From NCBI GenBank assembly GCA_937916515.1, contig CALFSX010000154.1, forward strand, positions 19,158-83,157: DNA of 64,000 nt, given 5' to 3'. Source of the stretch: an uncultured Planctomycetaceae bacterium. GTDB taxonomy: Bacteria > Planctomycetota > Planctomycetia > Planctomycetales > Planctomycetaceae. The notes below the pieces were generated by a model, which ran no database searches, was not told where the DNA came from, and saw only the letters and a program-made list of their open reading frames with translations. Position numbers and translations under genes: made by a program. Below, in pieces: positions 9,194 through 19,730 of the stretch (positions are counted from its first letter, which is position 1; each line of letters opens with the position of its first letter).

Positions 9194-9526
9194 AGCCATT
9201 CACTTTGATTAAGCTGGCTGGTTGCTGGTTGTTGAGTTCCGCAACTGTGCCGCACAGTCGGTAGGTGTTTCTACTGAATGCTAGTTTCTGCTTGAACTTC
9301 GCCTCTTCAGCCGGTCAAAAGTTCACCCACTTTATTGCAGCGGTATGGCTATGGTCAGCAGGAATTGGGAAACGCTTTCAATGTCGTTTCTTTGAGCAGT
9401 GTTCCGGCGTTACTATCGTGTTTTTGCTGCGGTTGCGTGGATCCGGGGAAAAGGATTCTGGCGGCTTGTACGGCAACTTTGAAACACGAATACTTGTCTG
9501 AATGCCATCTCGGGAAGCTAATATAA
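9194..9526. other. 333-base gap upstream of the sulfatase gene
   Basis: Several short ORFs overlap here on both strands, but none has a protein-like composition or a good ribosome site. The sulfatase promoter is presumably inside. I see no terminator hairpin for the FlgM-like gene. Confidence 0.4.
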
Positions 9527-11020
9527 ATGACCAGGCATACCCTCTTGCTCTTGTCGGTTCTTGTCGCGTGTTCATGTTCGGTGTTCGCTGACAAACCGAG
9601 TATTGTTTACGTTATTTGCGATGATCTTGGTTACGGAGACGTGCATTGTCTGGCTCCGGAAACCAGTCGGATTCCCACGCCGCATGCTGATCGGCTGGCG
9701 TCGGAGGGCATGGTCTTCACGGATGCTCATTCCGGTTCATCCGTTTGTTCGCCGACTCGCTACGGGATCATGACCGGACGCTATAGCTGGAGAACTCGAC
9801 TGCAGCAGGGAGTCGTCACCGGATTCGCCCCCAGTTTGATTGCGGAAGATCGGACGACGGTGGCTTCTTTTCTGAAGCAGCAGGGTTATGCCACCGCAGC
9901 TATTGGCAAGTGGCATCTGGATTTTCAGTATCTTGACCCCAAGACTGGTAAGCCGTTTTCTCAGAAGGATCATAAGATTCCGCCGATTGGAGCGAAGATT
10001 CCTGACGGTCCTGTCAATCGAGGTTTTGATTACTATCACGGGTTTCATCATGCCAGAAACATGAAGGCGGTGATTGAAGATGATCGAGTGATCGAACACG
10101 ACGAGGAAGTGAATATGCTGCCTCGATTGACTCGGAAAGCTGTTGAGTACATTGCATCTCGCGCTCAACTTAAAGACAAACCATTTTTCCTGTATCTGCC
10201 GTTGGGATCGCCGCATACTCCGATTGTTCCGGCAGCCGAATGGAAAGGCAAAAGCGGGCTTGGAGACTACGGCGACTTTGTCATGCAAACAGACAATGTT
10301 ATTGGTGAAGTAAGTGCAGCTTTGGCTAAACACGGTTTGGCGGACAATACTTTGGTGATCTTTACCAGCGACAATGGCTGCTCCAAGGCAGCAGGTATTG
10401 CGTCTCTTGCAAAGCAGGGGCACATGGTGAGTGCTCATATGCGAGGTTCCAAAGCTGACATCTGGGACGGTGGGCACCGCATTCCGTTTATTGTTCGGTG
10501 GCCCGGAAAGGTGCAGCCTGGCAGCACCAGCGACCAGCTGATTTGTTTGACAGATCTGTTTGCCACAACGTCCGAAATTCTTTCAGCAAACGTGCCTCAG
10601 CAAACATGCGAAGACAGCGTTAGCTTTCTTCCGGCGTTGTCGGGGCAGAAGATTGTTTCCAGTCGAGCGGGAGTTATTCATCATTCGATCAGCGGACACT
10701 TTGCGTATCGCTATGAAAATTGGAAACTGATTTTGGCTCGCGGTTCTGGAGGCTGGAGTTCTCCTAAAGAGAACGAGGTGGCCGCCGGCGCACTGAAGGC
10801 TCAGTTGTACGATATGCAAGCTGATCCTGGTGAAACTGAAAATCTGTATGACTCGAAACCGGAAGTTGCAGCAAAGTTGCTGGCGTTACTGAGGCAGGAT
10901 GTTAACAACGGTCGCAGTACAGAAGGCGGATCTTCGAAGAACGATGTGTCAAACGTTGTGCTTTGGAAAAGTGAAGCATCCAGGGGGAAGTCGCTTAAAA
11001 ACAGCAAGGCCGACGAATAG
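9527..11020 (+). CDS. Secreted sulfatase with C-type formylglycine motif
   Basis: The 497-residue enzyme belongs to the type I sulfatases, which hydrolyse sulfate esters, often on marine polysaccharides. A signal peptide (hydrophobic to about residue 20, cleavage near VFA-DK) exports it. The metal-binding block DDLGYGDVHC lies at 32-41, and the modification motif C74-S-P-T-R78 supplies the cysteine that is converted to formylglycine. GKWHLD (near 126) and the FTSDNG aspartate motif (near 281) complete the active site. GGAAG ahead of the ATG at 9527 supports the start. The substrate is unknown and no anaerobic maturase gene lies in the window. The PepSY gene follows after 54 bases. Confidence 0.96.
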   Translation: MTRHTLLLLSVLVACSCSVFADKPSIVYVICDDLGYGDVHCLAPETSRIPTPHADRLASEGMVFTDAHSGSSVCSPTRYGIMTGRYSWRTRLQQGVVTGFAPSLIAEDRTTVASFLKQQGYATAAIGKWHLDFQYLDPKTGKPFSQKDHKIPPIGAKIPDGPVNRGFDYYHGFHHARNMKAVIEDDRVIEHDEEVNMLPRLTRKAVEYIASRAQLKDKPFFLYLPLGSPHTPIVPAAEWKGKSGLGDYGDFVMQTDNVIGEVSAALAKHGLADNTLVIFTSDNGCSKAAGIASLAKQGHMVSAHMRGSKADIWDGGHRIPFIVRWPGKVQPGSTSDQLICLTDLFATTSEILSANVPQQTCEDSVSFLPALSGQKIVSSRAGVIHHSISGHFAYRYENWKLILARGSGGWSSPKENEVAAGALKAQLYDMQADPGETENLYDSKPEVAAKLLALLRQDVNNGRSTEGGSSKNDVSNVVLWKSEASRGKSLKNSKADE

Positions 11021-11074
11021 TGCAGGAATCAGCTCTGAGGTCTATTGAATCTGCAATGTGCTGGAGTGTAAGTG

Positions 11075-12043
11075 ATGGGTGAGCGCTTTCCGGAATCAGA
11101 ACAACCGACGTCAAATACTGCGGGTGTTGCGCCCAGCCGTGGTGGGCGGGCGGCGTGGTCACGCGTGAAGATTCTGATTCGCCGGGTTCATTTGTACACA
11201 GGCCTGTTTCTGTTGCCGTGGGTTTTTCTGTACGGCATCACGGGAGCGATGTTTAATCACCAGGGTTTGTTTCCGGAAGTTGCAATTCAGGAAGTGGATA
11301 CCAGCGAATTGTCTGGTTATGCGTTTGCAGACTTTCCAACTTCGGAAGGTTTGGCGCAGCAGGTTGTTGAATCTTTGCAGGCTGCGGCGGGCGATCATTC
11401 AATTTCACTTGCACAAGACCATGGTGCCGAATTTACCAACCCGGTGATGTTTGAACTGAATGAAGCCGGTGTCAAACACGTGGCACAAATCGATCCACTT
11501 AGCGGTAGTGCTCGTGTGTTGACGCATCCTCGCAATGAGGAAACGCCCGTTGTTATGCTGGCAGAGGTGAAGAACATCAATCTTTCGCCAGATCCGCAGG
11601 ACATTGTCAGGCAGTCTGCTGAGCAGGTGTTTGCTGCTGCGGAGGTTGCTTCGAAAAAGCAACCTCAACCAGTCGGCTGGACGAAGCTCAATTTTTTGGC
11701 GCAGGTTGATGGCGAACCGGCGCGAGTGACTTATGTGCTGAAAGATGGTCATGTTGATGTCACCAAATACGATCATCAGGATGGAATGACGCCACGCCAT
11801 TTCTTTATGCGAATGCACTCAACGCATGTGCAGTCGCCTCATTGGAATGGCCGCACGTATTGGTCTTTTGCTGTCGACATTATGGCGATTGCGATGGTTT
11901 GCTGGGGGCTTTCCGGAATCTTCATGTGGTGGCAAATTAAGCGTACTCGCATTATTGGCGGTTTGGTAATTGCGGTCAGTATTGGCACGGCGATTGTGAT
12001 GTATTTGAGCCTTCACAATTTCTATGCCACGACAAAGCTGTGA
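11075..12043 (+). CDS. PepSY-associated membrane protein
   Basis: The 322-residue protein has the layout of the PepSY-associated TM family. It has an N-terminal transmembrane helix with the HLYTGLFLLPWVFLYGITGA signature (about residues 38-57) and a periplasmic domain of about 170 residues. Two further helices lie near the C-terminus (AFAVDIMAIAMVCWGLSGIFMWWQ-like segment near 265-288, and IGGLVIAVSIGTAIVMYLSL near 296-315). Relatives in iron-uptake loci are linked to ferric-siderophore reduction, but here no TonB receptor is adjacent. The histidines in HRR/RVHLY, MRMHSTHVQ and near 270 could bind haem; this is inference. An in-frame GTG at 11072 is an alternative start. The sulfatase ends 54 bases upstream. 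Confidence 0.82.
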   Translation: MGERFPESEQPTSNTAGVAPSRGGRAAWSRVKILIRRVHLYTGLFLLPWVFLYGITGAMFNHQGLFPEVAIQEVDTSELSGYAFADFPTSEGLAQQVVESLQAAAGDHSISLAQDHGAEFTNPVMFELNEAGVKHVAQIDPLSGSARVLTHPRNEETPVVMLAEVKNINLSPDPQDIVRQSAEQVFAAAEVASKKQPQPVGWTKLNFLAQVDGEPARVTYVLKDGHVDVTKYDHQDGMTPRHFFMRMHSTHVQSPHWNGRTYWSFAVDIMAIAMVCWGLSGIFMWWQIKRTRIIGGLVIAVSIGTAIVMYLSLHNFYATTKL

Positions 12044-12254
12044 CATAACAAAAGCCTGCTTGTGGTTTTGATCGTTTGGAGGGCGTCTTTTTCTGGTTTG
12101 TATTCTGAGTAGCAGTTTATGGGCGAGTTTGGGTATTCTGTGCCTTGAAGCTTGCGTAAAAAAGAAAAACCGGCTGACGAAAAGTCATTCGAACGCGAGC
12201 GGATCCGCAGTGGTTCTCACGCCAAAGCGATGTTCCTTTTTTACGGAGTTCAAA

Positions 12255-13964
12255 ATGGCTGCTCGCTCTTTGACGTTTGTTGGATTAGTTGTTTCGTCTT
12301 TGTTGATTGTTGGCCAGCCAACTTCCACTGCTGCAGATGGCTGTGATGTCCTTCCATCGGAGGCGTCGTTGGTTGTGCGTTTACGTGCTCCCGACACAAC
12401 TGTCAGCGATCTTGCCGCTTTTTTGAACAAATTTCAGCCCGGCGTCGGCGGCATCATTCAGGCTCAGGCCGGAATGCTGGGAATGGTGATTGAAAATCCA
12501 ACGTTGGCCGGTGTTGATAAAGCTGCCGACTGGTATCTGGCTCTGTTCGCCAAGCCGACGGGTGCGCCCGACGTTGTGTTGCTGATTCCTGCAACTGATG
12601 CCGCGGCTATGAAAGCCGGGATCACCAACGCCAGCTTCAAGTTTGGAGGCGACGACAAGTGGGGCGTCTATTCTCGCAGTGAAGCTCGCGTGCAACTGGT
12701 GGAGTCGTGTCTTGCTGGCGACGTGGCACCAATTGCCACATTGTTCGATCGTCGCGACACGGAACTGTTCAATTCCGGGCATTTGACAGTGTTTATTAAC
12801 GGTCGTACTCTAAAGACCGTGTTTGCCGACAAACTTGGCGGCGCTGAGGATCAACTTGATCAGCTGATTGATGTCATTGCAAGCCAGGTGCCTGCGGGCA
12901 AACAGTCAACGGATCTGACCTACGTCTGGGACATGTATCGTGAGCTGGGCCGCGGAGTGATTCGGGCTGTTCGTGATTCTGAGTCTTTGGTTGTCAGCAT
13001 TAAGGCAACAGAAGACAGCCTGCAGATTGATGAACTGCTTTCTGTCTCGAAAGGCAGCAATACAGACATGACTTTGTCCAGCCAGCCTTCCAGCGATCTG
13101 GCAGCGCTAAAGTTACTGCCGGAAGGTCAGGCGATGTATGCTGGTGTTCACCTGGATGCTGTTCCTTTGGTCAACTTTGCCAAACGGATGATGAGCAAAA
13201 TGCCGGTAGCTGATGCCGTGCGAGAAAAGTTTTTGCAGTCTTTTGAAAAAATGCAGGACGCGAAGTTTGGATCTTTTGTTGGCGGTGGTGACATGGACAT
13301 CAATGCCGTTGACGGTGTTATGAGCTATTTCGGTGTCTCTGAAATCAGCCCCGGGGCAGTTATTCGGGAAGCGTTTGCCAGCATGGAGGGCGGCTTTGAA
13401 TATGAGGTTGGTGGTTTGAAGCAGAAGCAGTCTTATCAGAGAGATGTTGAGCAGATAGACGGATTGCCTGTGGATCTTTTCACGATCAAACAGACGATTC
13501 CGCCGGAACTGGACCCGCTTGGAGTTCAGCGGGCCGTTAATGAAAAGCTATATGGCTCAGACGGAATTACGCAGCGAATGGTTGTAAGAGGCAACACGCT
13601 TTATCAGACAATGGGTGGAGGAACGGATGCGATGAAGCAGCTTCTTCACGCAAAATCGTGGACGGATTCGCAGCTGCTTGATGCTCGAAATCATTTGCCC
13701 GAAAAAGCGAATTTTGTTTGCCTGATTGATATTCCGTCGATGACTCAGCGTTTCGCCCAGTTGATCCTTTCTACCGGGACGCTGCCGGTGCCGCTTACGG
13801 CAGATCAGTTGGACGGGTTGCGAATCTCACGCAGCTATGCCGGTTTTTCTGTGACCGCTGAACCTCAGCATTTGCTTGTTCGTTCCAGTCTTCCGGTTGA
13901 AACGTTTCAGGGATTCGTTCAGATTGGAATGTTCATTCAGCAGCTTCAGGCTGGCGGAAATTGA
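12255..13964 (+). CDS. Large secreted protein of unknown function
   Basis: I assign no family. From the ATG at 12255 the protein has 569 residues and begins with a textbook signal peptide (MAARSLTFVGLVVSSLLIVG, cleavage near TAA-DG). This, with ACGGAG seven bases upstream, decides the start against an upstream GTG-type extension at 12129 whose 42 residues look random. The mature part contains repeated mixed alpha/beta segments, including PSEASLVVRLRAP near the N-terminus, which recalls secreted DUF3352-like proteins. The C-terminal part has a MTQRFAQLIL helix. It is likely periplasmic or surface-located. The 211-base gap before it separates it from the PepSY gene. Confidence 0.75.
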   Translation: MAARSLTFVGLVVSSLLIVGQPTSTAADGCDVLPSEASLVVRLRAPDTTVSDLAAFLNKFQPGVGGIIQAQAGMLGMVIENPTLAGVDKAADWYLALFAKPTGAPDVVLLIPATDAAAMKAGITNASFKFGGDDKWGVYSRSEARVQLVESCLAGDVAPIATLFDRRDTELFNSGHLTVFINGRTLKTVFADKLGGAEDQLDQLIDVIASQVPAGKQSTDLTYVWDMYRELGRGVIRAVRDSESLVVSIKATEDSLQIDELLSVSKGSNTDMTLSSQPSSDLAALKLLPEGQAMYAGVHLDAVPLVNFAKRMMSKMPVADAVREKFLQSFEKMQDAKFGSFVGGGDMDINAVDGVMSYFGVSEISPGAVIREAFASMEGGFEYEVGGLKQKQSYQRDVEQIDGLPVDLFTIKQTIPPELDPLGVQRAVNEKLYGSDGITQRMVVRGNTLYQTMGGGTDAMKQLLHAKSWTDSQLLDARNHLPEKANFVCLIDIPSMTQRFAQLILSTGTLPVPLTADQLDGLRISRSYAGFSVTAEPQHLLVRSSLPVETFQGFVQIGMFIQQLQAGGN

Positions 13965-14204
13965 TTTTTGTTGAAAGTGTGAGTCGATCGCGGTTGAGAC
14001 TTGCTGGGCATTTGACTGCCTGACGATCAGCCGCGTTTGCCACCACAGATGTCTGGGTATTAAATAAAACCGTTGCGTAAACGAAACTTAGCTCGCAAGT
14101 CTGGTAAAATTGTGGGGAGTACGGCCGTAACGTTGTGGCGGTTGGCGACGTTTGAGGCGTATACTTCGCGTTTTACTGTGCTGTTCGATGTACTGAGGTT
14201 TGAC

Positions 14205-14702
14205 GTGAGCGATTTTGCTCCCCAAAACGTGGCTGTAGCGCCCGAAGAAAAATTTCGTGAGTTTCTGGCCACACGTGGAAAACGCCTGACTCAGGAACGT
14301 GAGATCATCGTGCGCGAGATCTTCTCCGATCATGAGCACTTCGATGTGGACGAAATCGTTGCCCGTCTGGATAAGCCTCAGGATGGGCGTCGTGTTAGCC
14401 GAGCAACCGTTTATCGTACGATTGCTCAGCTGGAAGAAGCCGGGCTTATTCGGAAAGTTGCTCGAGCCAATGATCGGGAAGTTTACGAACACGATTATGG
14501 CTATCCTCAGCATGACCATTTCATTTGTGCGAAGTGCAATTCGTTAACCGAATTCCGCAACGAAGAGATCTCGGCAATTCTGGAACGTGTGGCACTTGAA
14601 TTGGGCTTTCGCATGAGCGGCCACCGCCTGGAAGCTCATGGGATCTGCGCCACTTGTGCCAAGCCTCCGGCTCGGCGACATCACAAGCTGGATATGATCT
14701 GA
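14205..14702 (+). CDS. Fur-family metal-dependent transcriptional regulator
   Basis: The 165-residue protein is a ferric-uptake-regulator family repressor. A winged-helix DNA-binding domain occupies about residues 15-90 (RLTQEREIIVREIF, the DVDEIVARL helix, and the RVSRATVYRTIAQLEEAGLI recognition region). The dimerisation domain carries the metal-binding HDHFICAKCNSLTEF segment and a second CATC pair near residue 150, so a structural zinc with four cysteines is likely. A GTG start at 14205 with TGAGG six bases upstream fits; the frame opens earlier at a TTG (14073), but that extension is not protein-like. It could be Fur, Zur or PerR; the metal cannot be told. The genes it controls are not evident. 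Confidence 0.93.
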   Translation: MSDFAPQNVAVAPEEKFREFLATRGKRLTQEREIIVREIFSDHEHFDVDEIVARLDKPQDGRRVSRATVYRTIAQLEEAGLIRKVARANDREVYEHDYGYPQHDHFICAKCNSLTEFRNEEISAILERVALELGFRMSGHRLEAHGICATCAKPPARRHHKLDMI

Positions 14703-14714
14703 TTTCTGAGCGTT

Positions 14715-14723
14715 GGGGGGGGG
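14715..14723. repeat. Nine-G homopolymer between convergent genes
   Basis: A run of nine Gs lies in the 52-base gap between the ends of the Fur-family gene (14702) and the prepilin peptidase gene (14755). It is outside coding sequence, so slippage there would not shift a frame. Confidence 0.6.
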
Positions 14724-14754
14724 TTATTCATTGCGGATGCGAATGTCGCCAAGC

Positions 14755-15762
14755 CTATCGCTTTAGTGATTCAGCAGGCAACGATCGAAACATTCTCAGC
14801 AACACAAGCAGCACCAGCAACGTTGTAAATGCCATACCGATTAGTCCCAGCACTGACGGCCAGTGACTGAAAATGTCACGCAACGTTAAGTAATCGGCCC
14901 AAAGCCAGCGCCAGGTACTGATGACCACCAGCGTTGAAAAGGCAAGGTACGGTCCGAATGCCACGAATGTTTTGCCGGTGATTAACCAGGCCAGCATTCC
15001 TATTATCAGCCCGGCCAGCGGCGCGATGGCCAAAATACAAAGTGTCGGTTGCCATCCCACGAACGAGCCGACCAGTGCCATCAGCGTCGCGTCTCCCAGG
15101 CCCAGAGCCGGATAGCCCAGAATTGTTTCAGACATCCAGCGAACCAGCCAGGTAATAGATGCCCCTGTTGCGAGTCCCGCGATGCTCCAGGCAAAACCGT
15201 GCAGGTGTTGATGATGCTTCATCCATTCAGGAAGATATGGTCCGTTTAGGCTAACCAATGCTTCGTCCCAATTCACCCAGATATGAATCAACTGCAGTTC
15301 ACCGATGAAAGCTGCTGAAACGACGGCAATCAGAATTCCAGGATAAATGACTTCGTCCGGGATCACGTAGTCCAGCAGGTCGGTTAACGTGGCAACCCAA
15401 AGCAGAAAAATCAGCGTCAGGTGAAACGGAAGTCGTGAGCTGATTAAAGGAAGGGATGGCTGTACTTCGTGCACGCTTTGGCAGCGCATCGATGGATCCA
15501 GCAGCAACCATGCGAACGTGACAAACGTGAGACTAAGTCCAATGGCTGAGCAGTTCGGCCACAGAATTTTCTTTGCGTTTCCGCACGGGCAGCGAATTGG
15601 CAGGATATTGGTCCAGCGTTTCTTAGCGGACACAGCTGCATTGCATTTGGGGCAGCAGATCAGCCCACCGGAATTCATGTCAGCCAGCATCACGGCAGCC
15701 CATGCGGCGCCGATTCGCCCCAGCAGGTAGCCCAAAGCTGCGATGATGAAATAGGTCAGCAT
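14755..15762 (-). CDS. Type IV prepilin peptidase (A24 family)
   Basis: This 335-residue polytopic membrane enzyme cleaves the leader from type IV pilins and pseudopilins after a G/A and may methylate the new N-terminus. The two catalytic aspartates are in TLTDLLDYVIPDE (D128) and in the LGLGDATLM motif (D224, GxGD). The N-terminal cytoplasmic loop holds the zinc pairs CCPKC (36-40) and CPC (58-60), typical of bifunctional enzymes. About eight helices are visible. It is longer than the usual 250-290 residues because of a longer loop after the first aspartate and an extra C-terminal helix. The DUF1559 pseudopilins at 32385-33530 and 58960-60030 are likely substrates. It stands alone and convergent to the Fur gene. 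Confidence 0.92.
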   Translation of the reverse strand: MLTYFIIAALGYLLGRIGAAWAAVMLADMNSGGLICCPKCNAAVSAKKRWTNILPIRCPCGNAKKILWPNCSAIGLSLTFVTFAWLLLDPSMRCQSVHEVQPSLPLISSRLPFHLTLIFLLWVATLTDLLDYVIPDEVIYPGILIAVVSAAFIGELQLIHIWVNWDEALVSLNGPYLPEWMKHHQHLHGFAWSIAGLATGASITWLVRWMSETILGYPALGLGDATLMALVGSFVGWQPTLCILAIAPLAGLIIGMLAWLITGKTFVAFGPYLAFSTLVVISTWRWLWADYLTLRDIFSHWPSVLGLIGMAFTTLLVLLVLLRMFRSLPAESLKR

Positions 15763-16519
<757 letters not shown>

Positions 16520-16949
16520 TTTCCACATGAAAAGGTGTCGACTGGTATAGATGCGTCAGATGAACAACGCAGCAATCGCCGTTCGCCCTTTTGGGTGAAC
16601 ACGGCCAAGGCAGGCAAACTTGTTCACTTCGACTTATGGAGATGATCGGCGTGCCACGCTGGTCAGCGATGACATGAAGTCGGCTTTAAAAACGGGCAAC
16701 GCGATCGACTATTCTGTAAATCCCGGGCCTTATGGGCTCGGGATTTATTTTGAATTGAATTCGCATCGTTTTGTGACTCTGAAATGTGGCCTGAGCGTCA
16801 CTTGTGCATTTTTCGTGGCTACTGAAGCGGGCAATTAGAATTGCGGAGGCTGGGTTTTCTGGCGGTTTCGGTATATCCTTCGGGGCAGGCGCTGAAATGC
16901 TCCAGTTTGTCTTTCCAGTAGTTGCCCCTCCCAGGAACAATAGTCTCCC
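16520..16949. other. 430-base gap between glnB and glnD
   Basis: Apart from the hairpin at 16718-16746 I see nothing definite. Short ORFs crossing it lack protein character. The length and the hairpin suggest that glnD has its own promoter in the last 200 bases. Confidence 0.45.
16718..16746 (+). terminator. Rho-independent terminator downstream of glnB
   Basis: A 12-base-pair stem (left arm 16718-16729, right arm 16735-16746, one G-T pair) closes a five-base loop and is followed by ATTTTG. It lies 199 bases after the glnB stop codon and before glnD. Confidence 0.6.
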
Positions 16950-19610
16950 GTGCCCAGAGAATCAGCTTCTGCCCCCAATCTTGCAGTTATTCAACAACGC
17001 CGAGAACTGATGAAAGCTCTGCGTTCTGAGGTCGCCGTTCGGCATGCTGCTGGCGAGTCCGGCGTGGAGATCTGCAATTGGTTCTCTGACCAGTTGGACG
17101 GTCTGCTTCAGGAAATGATCCGAACTTCGCTTGCGGGAAACGGTGTGCAGGAGACCGCTGAATTTGCCGTGATCTGCGTCGGAGGAAATGGTCGCCGCCG
17201 CCCTGCTCCCTATTCTGACATCGACTTGTTGCTGCTGGTTTCGCCCAAAACTGCCGCAGTTATGGAACCAGTGCTGACATCTTTTGTAAGGGACTGTTGG
17301 GATACCGGGTTTCAGCTGGGACACAGCATACGCACCTCCGAAGACGTGGTGAAGTTTGCCAATGAAGATGTGCAGTTTGCAACTTCGCTGGTCGACATGC
17401 GTCTGTTGCTGGGCAGCAATCTGATGTTTCGAGCTTTGTCGCGTCTGGTTGAAAAGAAGGTGTTTTGCGACCCGGCTGACCGATTTGTTGAGGCCTGTGT
17501 TTCCTCACGCAAAGATGAGTGGATGGCTCGCGGTGATTCCGTTAACCAGCTTGAACCGGATTTGAAGCGTTCTCCCGGTGGGCTTAGAGACCTGCATCTG
17601 ATGCGCTGGGTTTCGTATGCTCAATTCGGTGATTCTCATCCTTCAACATTGCTGGAACATGGAGCCATTCGAACACAGGAACTTGCCGTATTGATTCAGG
17701 CGGATGAATTTCTGACGTCATTGCGCCTTGAGCTTCATTGTCGAGCTGGGCTGAAGCAGGATGTTCTGACTCGTGATCTGCAGCTTGAGATTGTTCGCAG
17801 TCGAGGCGAACTGAGTCGAGATCCTCGGCGTGCCGTGGAAGGATTCATGCAGGATTATTTTCGCAGAACTTCTCAGGTTGCTGAAATCGTGCGACGAGTT
17901 GCGGAGACAGAACACCGCCCCTCGTTACTTGGCCGCCTGAAGATTGCCATTCTGCCATCGCGCGGTCCAGCGGGATTTTATGTGCATGATGGAGTTCTGA
18001 GCGTTACCGATGAATTTATGGCGGCAATGAAAAAGCAACCGGAAAAACTGATGGAGGTGTTCGCCACTTCTGCTGCGGAAAACATGCCGCTGCGTCCGGG
18101 GCTTCGAAAGGTTATCGGAAAGCTGGTTGCCAAATTGCCGGATGAACCGGGGCATGCGAGTTGCAGCAAGTTTCGAGCAATTCTGCGTTCCGGTGCCGGT
18201 CTTCCGGCTACTCTTCGGGCGATGTACGAAACTCATGTGCTTGACTGGTTGATTCCGGCAGTCTCGGAAATTCGGTATCTGATGCAGTTCAATCAGTATC
18301 ACAGCTATACCGTTGACGAACATACTCTGAAGACAATTGATGAAGTTGTCGGCTTTTCGGAAGACGATAGTCCGCTGGGCACCGCATATAGAAGTGTTCG
18401 TCATAAGGCGACCTTGCACATTTCGTTAATCCTGCACGATATCGGCAAAGGCCGTGACGGCGATCACAGTATCATTGGTGAAAAGATTGCGGAAGAAGTC
18501 GCCGTTCGGCTGCAAACGCCCGAAAACAAAAAACGCATGATGATGTTTCTGGTTCGGCAGCACCTTGTGATGCCGGATCTTGCATTCCGTCGCGATATCA
18601 CCGACCAGGCGTTGTTGATCGAATTCGCGCGGTTGGTGGGAGCACCGGAATTGCTGCGAATGCTGTATGTGTTATCTGTTGCGGATATTAAAGCGGTGGG
18701 CCCCGGAGTCTGGACCGACTGGAAGGGCGACTTGCTGGCAGATCTGTATAGTCGCACAATGCTGATTCTAAGTGGGCGGCCCTTCAATCATCTTGAACGC
18801 GAACGTTTGCAGTTGATTAGAGAGCACGTGCGATCTTCGATTGTTCCGGTAGGTTCTCACGAGTCTGAAAAATGGCCTGACTGGATTGACCGCCAGCTGG
18901 ATTCTCTGCCGCCGTTCTATCTGATGACGGAAGAGCCGGAACGAATTGCTCGCGATCTCGATTCAATCCAACAGTTGTCAGACGTCGGCGTGCGAATCGA
19001 AGGCGAGTATGATGCTGAAACAGATACCGTCACCTATCGGGCCTTCGCGGGTACTCGGCACGAAGCCGGCAGCTTTCATAAAATTGCAGGCGTGCTTTCC
19101 GGACTAAGAATGGACATCCACGCGGCTCAATCGTGTACAACTGCGGCATCAACCATGATTGGTTCGTTTCGTGTCAGCGACAACGATTTTATTGGAGCGG
19201 TGCCCCAGCAAAGAATTCAGGAAGTTTGCAATGCCGTCGTTAACGTGCTGACCGGCAAACAAACGGTGGATCACATTTTTCGACGCAGCGGTCTATTCCG
19301 TAAGAAGAAGAAAAGCCCGGCGATCGCCGTTGTGGATCCGCACGTTTCCATCGACAACGACTGTTCAGAAAAACATACAGTGATCGACGTGTTTGCGATG
19401 GACACTCCTGGGTTGCTTTACACGTTGGCGCTCACCATGTATCAGCACGGCCTTTCGGTCGAATTGACTCGCATCGCGACAAACATTGATCAGGTGGTTG
19501 ACGTGTTTTACGTTGTTGATGAAAACGGCTCAAAGCTGGAATCGCCGGAGAAAATTCAGAGCCTTTCGTCGGCGCTGATGCACGAGCTTTCCGAACTTCA
19601 AGAGCAGTAG
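16950..19610 (+). CDS. glnD: [Protein-PII] uridylyltransferase / uridylyl-removing enzyme
   Basis: GlnD senses glutamine and adds or removes UMP on PII. All expected domains occur in the 886 residues. The nucleotidyltransferase domain has the GGNGRRRPAPYSDID motif (78-92) with the D90-x-D92 pair. A PII-uridylyltransferase domain runs to about 440. The HD phosphohydrolase domain has HDIGKGRDGDHS near 495. Two C-terminal ACT domains follow, about 700-785 and 808-886 (the latter with IDVFAMDTPGLLYTLALTM). The GTG start at 16950 is the track of the family N-terminus; no better ATG lies near. Three arginines follow the GNG where many homologues have GRGEL, a small deviation. Its substrate GlnB is encoded just upstream. 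Confidence 0.95.
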   Translation: MPRESASAPNLAVIQQRRELMKALRSEVAVRHAAGESGVEICNWFSDQLDGLLQEMIRTSLAGNGVQETAEFAVICVGGNGRRRPAPYSDIDLLLLVSPKTAAVMEPVLTSFVRDCWDTGFQLGHSIRTSEDVVKFANEDVQFATSLVDMRLLLGSNLMFRALSRLVEKKVFCDPADRFVEACVSSRKDEWMARGDSVNQLEPDLKRSPGGLRDLHLMRWVSYAQFGDSHPSTLLEHGAIRTQELAVLIQADEFLTSLRLELHCRAGLKQDVLTRDLQLEIVRSRGELSRDPRRAVEGFMQDYFRRTSQVAEIVRRVAETEHRPSLLGRLKIAILPSRGPAGFYVHDGVLSVTDEFMAAMKKQPEKLMEVFATSAAENMPLRPGLRKVIGKLVAKLPDEPGHASCSKFRAILRSGAGLPATLRAMYETHVLDWLIPAVSEIRYLMQFNQYHSYTVDEHTLKTIDEVVGFSEDDSPLGTAYRSVRHKATLHISLILHDIGKGRDGDHSIIGEKIAEEVAVRLQTPENKKRMMMFLVRQHLVMPDLAFRRDITDQALLIEFARLVGAPELLRMLYVLSVADIKAVGPGVWTDWKGDLLADLYSRTMLILSGRPFNHLERERLQLIREHVRSSIVPVGSHESEKWPDWIDRQLDSLPPFYLMTEEPERIARDLDSIQQLSDVGVRIEGEYDAETDTVTYRAFAGTRHEAGSFHKIAGVLSGLRMDIHAAQSCTTAASTMIGSFRVSDNDFIGAVPQQRIQEVCNAVVNVLTGKQTVDHIFRRSGLFRKKKKSPAIAVVDPHVSIDNDCSEKHTVIDVFAMDTPGLLYTLALTMYQHGLSVELTRIATNIDQVVDVFYVVDENGSKLESPEKIQSLSSALMHELSELQEQ

Positions 19611-19700
19611 AAACGGTGGGCTGCATCGCGACGGCAGTGCAAGCTTTACCGGCGAGTCTGAACGAATTGTTTTTCTTAGCCTCTGCGAAAGCGTGCAGGG

Positions 19701-19730
19701 CCTGTTAGTCATGGGCCTGTTAGTCATGGG
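19701..19730 (+). repeat. Perfect 15-base tandem duplication before the glycosyltransferase gene
   Basis: The unit CCTGTTAGTCATGGG occurs twice head to tail (19701-19715 and 19716-19730). The second copy ends in the GGGGAAG that serves as the ribosome site of the TTG start at 19739. Confidence 0.85.

Noticed and set aside
12129..12254. N-terminal extension of the secreted protein gene
   Set aside because: The 42 residues are not protein-like, and a signal peptide with a ribosome site starts at 12255.
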